A DNA stretch of 9,512 bases, taken from assembly GCA_946886065.1 (NCBI GenBank), contig CAMPHU010000182.1:1-9512 (forward strand). The letters run 5' to 3'. Below, piece by piece: positions 1-4,868 of the stretch. The notes under the pieces are model-generated. The model did no database searches and was not told where the DNA came from. It saw only the letters and a program-made list of their open reading frames with translations. A program made the translations under genes and the position numbers. Within the stretch, counting starts at the first letter, position 1. Each line of letters opens with the position of its first letter. The DNA comes from an uncultured Massilia sp. GTDB taxonomy: Bacteria > Pseudomonadota > Gammaproteobacteria > Burkholderiales > Burkholderiaceae.

Positions 1-858
1 GCGCAGCGCGCCTTCTCCGCAGGCCACCACGATGCCCTGCGCATCGGCCGCCAGCACCCGGCCCGGCTCGCCCTTGCCGGCAAGCGGCTGGGCGTTCCAG
101 ATCTTGACCGCCACGCCTTCCACCAGTCCCTGCGCGCCGGGGAAGGGATTGAAGGCGCGCACCTTGCGTGCCAGCGCCTCGGCGGACAGGCCGAAGTCCA
201 GCTTCGCTTCGTCCTTGCTGATCTTGGCGGCGTAGGTCACGCCTTCTTCCGGCTGCGGCACGGCTTCCAGCTGGCCCGCCGCCATCTTGCGCAGCGCGTC
301 CACGATCATGCGCCCGCCCAGGGCGGCCAGCTTGTCGTGCAGGCTGCCGGTGCTGTCGGTGTCCTCGATGGCCACGCGCTCGATCAGCATCATCGGGCCC
401 GTGTCCAGGCCTTCTTCCATCTGCATGATGGTCACGCCGGTCTCGGCGTCGCCCGCCTCGATCGCGCGGTGGATCGGCGCGGCGCCGCGCCAGCGCGGCA
501 GCAGCGAACCGTGGATATTGATGCAAGGCTTGATGTCGAGGGTGCTGCGCGGCAGGATCAGGCCATAGGCCGCCACCACCATCACGTCGTAGTCGAGCGC
601 CTGCAGGCGCTCATGCGCGGCGCGCGCTTCCACGGCGCGCTGCGGGTCCTTGCTATCCATGCGCAGCGACAGCGGCTGCAGCACTTCCATGCCGTGCGCG
701 AGGGCGTACTGCTTCACCGCGGAGGCTTGCAGCTGCATGCCGCGCCCGGCCGGACGGTCGGGCTGGGTCAGGACCAGGGGAATCTCGAAGCCGGCCTCGT
801 GCAGGGCACGCAGGGCGACGGCGGCGAACTCCGGGGTGCCGGCAAAGACGAGCTTCAT
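1..858 (-). CDS. fmt: Methionyl-tRNA formyltransferase, 3' end cut by window edge
   Basis: Transfers a formyl group from 10-formyl-tetrahydrofolate to Met-tRNA(fMet) in the cytoplasm, making the initiator tRNA. The frame reads from ATG at 858 to base 1 without a stop, giving 286 residues. Family members are about 310-320 aa, so roughly 30 C-terminal residues lie outside. The N-terminal transferase domain opens with [11 protein letters not shown] (2-12). The folate loop [10 protein letters not shown] is at 31-40. The hallmark [17 protein letters not shown] (113-129) and LDTGPMM (151-157) follow; N114, H116 and D152 match the Asn/His/Asp catalytic set known from glycinamide ribonucleotide formyltransferase. 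The C-terminal domain begins near 210 and contains [10 protein letters not shown] (233-242). Compared with E. coli Fmt as I recall it, about 10 extra residues sit near 68-88. The ATG overlaps the def stop by one base (TGATG), and I see no strong ribosome-binding site, which fits translational coupling to def. Confidence 0.97.
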   Translation of the reverse strand, partial: MKLVFAGTPEFAAVALRALHEAGFEIPLVLTQPDRPAGRGMQLQASAVKQYALAHGMEVLQPLSLRMDSKDPQRAVEARAAHERLQALDYDVMVVAAYGLILPRSTLDIKPCINIHGSLLPRWRGAAPIHRAIEAGDAETGVTIMQMEEGLDTGPMMLIERVAIEDTDSTGSLHDKLAALGGRMIVDALRKMAAGQLEAVPQPEEGVTYAAKISKDEAKLDFGLSAEALARKVRAFNPFPGAQGLVEGVAVKIWNAQPLAGKGEPGRVLAADAQGIVVACGEGALR

Positions 859-1400
859 CAACGGCGGCCGCCGGCGCGCTGGGCTGCCTCGCGTTCCAGG
901 CCGCGCTCTTCCTTCTGCAGCTTGGCCTTGATGCGGTTGCGCTTGAGCGGCGACAGGTATTCCACGAATACCTTGCCCATCAGGTGGTCCATCTCGTGCT
1001 GGATGCAGACGGACAGCAGGCCGTCGGCGTCGAGCTCGAATTCCTTGCCCTCGACGTCCCAGGCGCGCACCTTGACCCTGGCGGGGCGCTCGACGCCGTC
1101 GTAGATGCCGGGCACCGACAGGCAGCCTTCGTCGTAGACCTGCTTTTCGTCGCTGGCCCAGGTGATTTCCGGATTGATGAAGACGATCAGCTTGCTTTGA
1201 TCTTCGGTGACGTCGATGACGACCACGCGCTCGTGCACGTCGACCTGGGTCGCCGCCAGGCCCACGCCCGGTGCGTCGTACATGGTGTCGGCCATGTCGG
1301 CGACGAGCTTGCGCAGGCGCTCGGTGCCGAATTCGGTCACCGGCTTGGCCACCTTGTGCAGGCGCGGGTCGGGATAGCGGAGGATCTTCAGTAAGGCCAT
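858..1400 (-). CDS. def: Peptide deformylase
   Basis: Metalloenzyme, normally Fe2+-dependent, that removes the N-formyl group from nascent proteins at the ribosome exit. It has 180 residues, slightly longer than the usual 165-175. All three family motifs are present: GVGLAATQ (45-52), EGCLSVP (91-97) and [12 protein letters not shown] (134-145). C93, H135 and H139 are the expected metal ligands and E136 the catalytic acid. The ending is basic and charged (from about 153 on, rich in Lys, Arg and Glu), a region that helps bind the ribosome in other deformylases. ATG at 1400 is chosen because [14 protein letters not shown] is the typical family start; no clear Shine-Dalgarno precedes it. First gene of the def-fmt pair, which probably continues beyond the left edge. 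I found no convincing sigma-70 promoter in the divergent region upstream. Confidence 0.98.
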   Translation of the reverse strand: MALLKILRYPDPRLHKVAKPVTEFGTERLRKLVADMADTMYDAPGVGLAATQVDVHERVVVIDVTEDQSKLIVFINPEITWASDEKQVYDEGCLSVPGIYDGVERPARVKVRAWDVEGKEFELDADGLLSVCIQHEMDHLMGKVFVEYLSPLKRNRIKAKLQKEERGLEREAAQRAGGRR

Positions 1401-1669
1401 ATCAATCAGGTAATAAAGTGGGTTCAGTATTCAGGGTCGGAGTCGTGGCACAGACATAAACGCAACACACGAAGCGCCTGGCAGGACGCGGTTTGTCTTG
1501 CTAGTTCAAGGATTTGTGTGCAGAATTTGATTCACTACGGCAACCTTTTAAGGAAACCGGGAACGGACGCATCGTACTTGCTCGTCCTGTTTCTCGTGCC
1601 GTGACTGGGCGGGATGCATCCCGGACAGTCAGCAATTGGTCTCAACGCGCCATTTTACGGACGTCTTCG
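1401..1669. promoter_or_regulatory. Divergent intergenic region between def and the LysM gene
   Basis: This 269-bp gap must hold the promoters for leftward def-fmt and for the rightward LysM gene, possibly including dprA. It is less GC-rich than the flanking genes. I could not find a -35/-10 pair that stands out on either strand. The one strong structure is the interrupted palindrome at 1602-1631, listed separately. An open plus-strand frame starts at GTG 1514 and runs in frame into the LysM gene, but its first 52 codons would place residues ahead of an obvious signal peptide, so I treat them as untranslated leader. Confidence 0.6.
1602..1631. repeat. 30-bp interrupted palindrome, possible operator or leader hairpin
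   Basis: A perfect 14-bp palindrome CGGGATGCATCCCG (1610-1623) is flanked, across one mismatched dinucleotide on each side (GG and GA), by the arms TGACTG (1602-1607) and CAGTCA (1626-1631). Thirteen of fifteen symmetric base pairs match. It ends 38 bp before the LysM-gene ATG at 1670. The two-fold symmetry suits a dimeric DNA-binding regulator. In RNA it could also fold into a hairpin, but no T-run follows, so it is not an ordinary terminator. No known operator consensus is recognised. Confidence 0.6.
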
Positions 1670-2791
1670 ATGAAAAATTTTAGCACAGTCGTGACCCGCG
1701 CTGCTGCGGCGGCGCTCGTCGCATGTGCCGCGGCCGGCGCGGCCCTGGCCGCACCCAGCCCAAGCCCGGTGGCCCCGGCCAGCTGCAGCTTCCGCCCCAA
1801 TGCCCCCGACCAGCACGTCGTGGTCAAGGGCGATACCCTATGGGATATTTCCGCCACCTTCTTGCTGAACCCCTGGTGCTGGCCCCAGGTGTGGGGCATG
1901 AACCGTGATGAAATCCGCAACCCGCACTGGATTTATCCGGGGCAGGTCATCTATTTCGACCGGTCGCGCGGCCGCCTGTCCCTGACGCCGCCGGGCGCCG
2001 GCGAGGGCGGCAACCAGCCGCCGCTGGTCCGCCTGTCGCCCCAGCTGCGTACCGAAGCGCTCGAACGGGACGCCCTGCAGTCGATCCCGGCCGGCGCCAT
2101 CGAGCCCTACCTGACCCAGCCGCTCGTGGTCGAGGACAATGAGCTGGCCGCCGCGCCGCGCATCATCGCTTCGCAGGAAGGCCGCGTCTACCTGGGCAAG
2201 GACGACAAGGTCTATGTCAAGGGCGACCTGCGCGGCGGCAGCAGCTTCCAGGTGTTCCGCCCGGGTACGATCCTCAAGGATCCGCAGACCGGCAGGGTGC
2301 TGGCCCACGAAGCCGCCTACCTCGGCACCGTCACCCTGGTGACGGAAGCGAAGCCGGGCGTTGGCGCCCACACCTTCCGCGTCACCGACACCCTGCAGGA
2401 AATGGGCGTGGGCGACCTGCTGGTGCCGGCGCCGCCGACCCCGGTGCGCAATTACGTGCCGCATGCGCCCCTGCAGCCGGTCGACGCGCGCGTGATGTCG
2501 ATTTATGCCGGCGTCAGCTATGCCGGGCAGAGCCAGGTCGTCACTGTCAATCGGGGTTCGCTTGACGGACTCGATGTCGGCGCCGTGCTGCAGCTCTATC
2601 ATCTCGGGAAGACGGTGCCGGACCCGGCCAGCAAGGGCATCCTGGGCTTCGGCAAGTCGCAGATCAAGCTGCCGGACGAGCAATACGGCAACCTGTTCAT
2701 CTTCCGTGTGTTCAAGAACGTTGCGTACGGCTTGATCATGCAAGTGACGGAGCCGGTGCAAGTCGGCGACGTGGCCAAATCACCGGAGTAA
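1670..2791 (+). CDS. Exported LysM-domain protein
   Basis: Probable cell-envelope protein of 373 residues that binds peptidoglycan; specific function unknown. The start at ATG 1670 gives a typical export signal: MKNF...TR, an Ala-rich hydrophobic core (11-27) and an AxA-type site ALA-AP after residue 27. An alternative lipoprotein reading exists because LVAC (16-19) fits a lipobox. A LysM domain spans about 49-97: HVVVKGDTLWDIS at its start, NPHWIYPGQVIYF (84-96) at its end, with an NPWCWPQVW insert typical of this subfamily. The remaining 270 residues hold two beta-rich stretches, about 165-253 (VYVKGDL, FQVFRPGTILKDP, GVGDLLVP) and about 272-368 (VVTVNRGSLDGLDVGAVLQLY). C39 and C70 could form a disulfide. 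The stop lies 7 bp before dprA, so the two genes are probably cotranscribed. This neighbour of dprA is common in Burkholderiales. It is not an amidase or other enzyme that I can recognise. Confidence 0.9.
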   Translation: MKNFSTVVTRAAAAALVACAAAGAALAAPSPSPVAPASCSFRPNAPDQHVVVKGDTLWDISATFLLNPWCWPQVWGMNRDEIRNPHWIYPGQVIYFDRSRGRLSLTPPGAGEGGNQPPLVRLSPQLRTEALERDALQSIPAGAIEPYLTQPLVVEDNELAAAPRIIASQEGRVYLGKDDKVYVKGDLRGGSSFQVFRPGTILKDPQTGRVLAHEAAYLGTVTLVTEAKPGVGAHTFRVTDTLQEMGVGDLLVPAPPTPVRNYVPHAPLQPVDARVMSIYAGVSYAGQSQVVTVNRGSLDGLDVGAVLQLYHLGKTVPDPASKGILGFGKSQIKLPDEQYGNLFIFRVFKNVAYGLIMQVTEPVQVGDVAKSPE

Positions 2792-2798
2792 GCCCGCC

Positions 2799-3911
2799 GT
2801 GCAGGACACGGACCCCCACACCACTGCTTCCATCGCCGCCATTGCCGACTGGATACGCCTGGGACAGGCCAGTGGGATCGGGGGCCGGACTGCCAGGCGA
2901 TTGCTGGAGCGCCTCGGTGCTCCGGCAGCCATCTTCGGCGCCGGCCAGGATGCGCTGGCCGACACCCTCACACCTGCCCAGGCGCGCGCCCTGTGCGCGC
3001 CGCCATCGCCCGAGCTGGCGCATCTGGTCGAGGCCACGCTGGCCTGGCTGCGGCATCCCTCCCATCACATCCTGACGCTGCACGATCCGGCCTATCCGGC
3101 GCCGCTGGCCAATATTCCCGACCCGCCGCTGCTGCTCTATATAAAAGGGCGCATCGAACTGCTGGGGCAAGCCCTGGTGGCCGTCGTCGGCAGCCGCAAC
3201 GCCAGCCTGCAGGGCAGGGCCAACGCCGAAGGCTTCGCGCGGGCCCTGTCGCAAGCCGGCCTGTGCGTCGTGTCCGGCATGGCGCTGGGCGTGGACACGG
3301 CCGCGCACCAGGGCGCGCTCGACGGCGCCGGCTCGACCATCGCCGTGATCGGCACCGGCATCGACCGCGTCTATCCGGCGCGCAACCGCGAGCTGGCCCA
3401 CCGCATCGCCATGGAAGGCTGCATCGTCAGCGAGTACGCCCTCGGCACGCCTCCCGCGGCCGCCAATTTTCCGCGCCGTAACCGCATTATCAGCGGCCTG
3501 AGTGCCGGCGTGCTCGTGGTGGAGGCGGCGGCCGGCTCGGGCTCCCTGATCACGGCCCAGCTGGCCGCCGAGCAGGGCAGGGAAGTGTTCGCCATTCCCG
3601 GCTCCATCCACTCGGCCCTGGCCAAGGGCTGTCACCAGCTGATCCGCGAAGGCGCGCAACTGGTCGAGACCGTGGACGAGGTGCTGGCGGCCATGCGCTG
3701 CTCGCCGCTGGCCGTCCCGGCCGCGGCCGAACAAGAAGCGCCGGACGACGAGCTGCTTGCCGTGCTCGGCCATGACCCGGTCGGCATCGATGCCTTGCTG
3801 GAACAGATGGGCGGCGATGCCGGGCTGCTGGGTGGGCGCCTGCTCGCCCTGGAGCTGGCCGGCCTGGTCGAACAGCTGCCTGGCGGACGGGTGCAAAGGG
3901 TGTGCCGCTGA
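2799..3911 (+). CDS. dprA: DNA-processing protein DprA (Smf)
   Basis: Cytoplasmic protein that binds incoming single-stranded DNA during natural transformation and loads RecA on it; widely conserved, including in bacteria not known to be transformable. It has 370 residues. The N-terminal helical SAM-like region (about 12-90) includes GIGGRTARRLLERLG (26-40). The Rossmann-type DprA core (about 91-300) carries VAVVGSRNAS (127-136), SGMALGVDTAAHQGAL (159-174), GTGIDRVYPARNREL (185-199), NFPRRNRIISGLS (223-235), GSGSLITAQLA (246-256) and KGCHQLIREGA (276-286). A winged-helix C-terminal domain spans about 315-370. The start is GTG at 2799: GGAG lies at 2785-2788, ten bases upstream and overlapping the end of the LysM gene, and the next in-frame starts would cut into the helical domain. 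No intrinsic terminator follows, so readthrough into smg is possible. Confidence 0.97.
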   Translation: MQDTDPHTTASIAAIADWIRLGQASGIGGRTARRLLERLGAPAAIFGAGQDALADTLTPAQARALCAPPSPELAHLVEATLAWLRHPSHHILTLHDPAYPAPLANIPDPPLLLYIKGRIELLGQALVAVVGSRNASLQGRANAEGFARALSQAGLCVVSGMALGVDTAAHQGALDGAGSTIAVIGTGIDRVYPARNRELAHRIAMEGCIVSEYALGTPPAAANFPRRNRIISGLSAGVLVVEAAAGSGSLITAQLAAEQGREVFAIPGSIHSALAKGCHQLIREGAQLVETVDEVLAAMRCSPLAVPAAAEQEAPDDELLAVLGHDPVGIDALLEQMGGDAGLLGGRLLALELAGLVEQLPGGRVQRVCR

Positions 3912-3947
3912 GCGTCATCGAGCGACAGGAAAACATACTGCTGAGTT

Positions 3948-3966
3948 GCAAAGATCTATCCTTTGC
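3948..3966. repeat. Inverted repeat GCAAAG-N7-CTTTGC
   Basis: A perfect 6-bp inverted repeat with a 7-base spacer, just after dprA. It overlaps the first bases of the candidate -35 element at 3963-3968. No T-run follows, so it is not an intrinsic terminator of dprA. It could be a repressor site or chance. Confidence 0.35.
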
Positions 3967-3992
3967 CAGAGGGTGTTTGCGAAATGTATGCT
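3963..3992 (+). promoter_or_regulatory. Candidate sigma-70 promoter for smg
   Basis: TTGCCA (five of six matches to the -35 consensus) and TATGCT (four of six to the -10) are separated by 18 bp. Transcription would start near 3999 and give a leader of about 125 bases before the smg ATG, including the AGGAGG at 4059-4064. This is a prediction by eye only. Confidence 0.35.
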
Positions 3993-4058
3993 CTTGTTTT
4001 CATTGGGAATCGAGTAAGCTGATTGAACGGATAAGGCCGTGAAACAACGTTTTTTTCG

Positions 4059-4064
4059 AGGAGG
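4059..4064 (+). promoter_or_regulatory. Perfect Shine-Dalgarno AGGAGG upstream of smg
   Basis: AGGAGG sits 60 bases before the conserved smg ATG, too far to serve it. Two GTG codons are better placed. GTG 4073 (8-base spacing) opens a 10-codon frame ending at TAA 4103-4105. GTG 4077 (12-base spacing) is in frame with smg and would add 16 residues to its N-terminus. Confidence 0.5.
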
Positions 4065-4124
4065 GGTGTAGCGTGCGTGCCAGACTTGTGCCGCGACGAA
4101 CTTAACTGCTACAGTAGCGTCACT

Positions 4125-4583
4125 ATGTTCGACATCCTGGTCTATCTCTACGAGACGTACTACCGTCCCGACGCCTGCCCCGAGCCGGCAGCCCTGGCTC
4201 GCAAGCTGTCCGCCGTCGGTTTCGACGACATTGAAATCTCGGAAGCCCTCGACTGGCTGACCGGCCTGACCGAGATGGCGACCGCCGAGCAGATCGAAGC
4301 CTCCACCGGTACCCGCTACTACGTGGATGAGGAATACATCGAGCTGGGCAGCGCAGCGATCGGCTTCATCCAGTTCCTGGAAAGTGCCGGCGTGCTCGGC
4401 CCCGTGCAGCGCGAGATCGTCATCGAGCGCGCGCTGGCGGTCGACGAATCGCCCGTCACCCTGGGCAAGCTCAAGATCATCGTGCTGATGCTCATGTGGA
4501 GCCAGGGCAAGGAGCCCGACGCCCTCATGTTCGACGACCTGTTCGGCGACGACGACGATCAGACGCCGCGTCTGCTCCACTGA
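4125..4583 (+). CDS. smg: Smg family protein (DUF494)
   Basis: Conserved proteobacterial protein of unknown biochemical function that is habitually encoded beside dprA and topoisomerase genes. It has 152 residues, close to the roughly 155 usual for the family. [13 protein letters not shown] at the start is the family signature and is why ATG 4125 is chosen, although the ribosome-binding site in front of it is weak. [14 protein letters not shown] (35-48) and a mainly helical, acidic body follow. The C-terminal part is [26 protein letters not shown] and ends in a very acidic DDDD stretch. A longer form starting at GTG 4077 has a far better Shine-Dalgarno and cannot be excluded. It ends 26 bp before a strong intrinsic terminator. 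A candidate promoter lies at 3963-3992; readthrough from dprA is also possible. Confidence 0.93.
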   Translation: MFDILVYLYETYYRPDACPEPAALARKLSAVGFDDIEISEALDWLTGLTEMATAEQIEASTGTRYYVDEEYIELGSAAIGFIQFLESAGVLGPVQREIVIERALAVDESPVTLGKLKIIVLMLMWSQGKEPDALMFDDLFGDDDDQTPRLLH

Positions 4584-4609
4584 TCCGGCACAAAGTTTCA
4601 CACCACAGC

Positions 4610-4635
4610 AAAACGGGGCCTTCAGCCCCGTTTTT
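4610..4635 (+). terminator. Intrinsic terminator of smg
   Basis: A seven-pair G/C-rich stem, ACGGGGC (4613-4619) with GCCCCGT (4625-4631), encloses the loop CTTCA and is followed by a T-run to 4635. The stem can extend by A-T pairs with the A-run in front. It begins 26 bases after the smg stop. Confidence 0.94.
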
Positions 4636-4642
4636 CATTGGC

Positions 4643-4663
4643 GCTGCCCGTTTTCCGGGCAGC
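4643..4663. repeat. Second stem-loop just after the smg terminator
   Basis: GCTGCCCG (4643-4650) pairs with CGGGCAGC (4656-4663) around the loop TTTTC, an eight-pair G/C-rich stem. There is no T-run on either strand, so it is not a standard terminator. It may be a backup transcription barrier or a processing site. Confidence 0.45.
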
Positions 4664-4868
4664 CGCACGGCCATTTCGCACCATCGTCCCGCACCAGTCC
4701 GGCACAAGGCCTACTTGCAGGGACGGCGAGAACCCGCTTATCATTGGCCGCTCAAAACAGACTGTTACCAATCAGACACTACGGCAAACAAGGCCGTCCG
4801 GCTCGAAACATGTATGATGCGCAAGCCGAGCCAACCCACTCTATATAGTAAGTACGACGAGAAACCCT

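Larger units (their letters stand above)
3912..4124. promoter_or_regulatory. Intergenic region dprA-smg with several candidate signals
   Basis: This 213-bp gap has no supported gene. It holds an inverted repeat (3948-3966), a sigma-70-like promoter overlapping it (3963-3992), a T-run at 4050-4056 and an isolated perfect Shine-Dalgarno sequence (4059-4064). A second weaker promoter-like pair, TTGTGC (4086-4091) and TACAGT (4110-4115) with an 18-bp spacer, would start RNA almost at the smg ATG; I consider it doubtful. Confidence 0.5.
4584..4868. promoter_or_regulatory. Intergenic region smg-topB
   Basis: This 285-bp gap contains no supported gene. Besides the terminator and stem-loop, it has a 10-bp direct repeat TCCGGCACAA (4584-4593 and 4698-4707) flanking them. 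A weak promoter-like pair is TTGCAG (4715-4720) and TATCAT (4739-4744) with an 18-bp spacer. A dyad GGCTCG (4800-4805)/CGAGCC (4827-4832) encloses a TATGAT hexamer (4813-4818). The topB promoter must lie here because the smg terminator separates the two genes, but I cannot choose between candidates. Confidence 0.45.

Noticed and set aside
337..1104. 255-codon plus-strand frame across fmt and def
   Set aside because: It spans two real minus-strand genes and has no recognisable domain.
1514..1669. N-terminal extension of the LysM protein from GTG 1514
   Set aside because: It would bury the signal peptide 52 residues inside the protein and would run through the palindrome at 1602-1631.
1838..2761. 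307-codon minus-strand frame opposite the LysM gene
   Set aside because: Composition shadow, His/Arg/Gln-rich, no domain; the opposite strand encodes a clear signal peptide and LysM domain.
2736..3896. 386-codon minus-strand frame opposite dprA
   Set aside because: Shadow of dprA, whose motifs are complete on the plus strand.
4041..4057. Possible intrinsic terminator after dprA ending in the T-run at 4050-4056
   Set aside because: The only possible stem is a few A/T-rich pairs (AAAC with GTTT), too weak to terminate.
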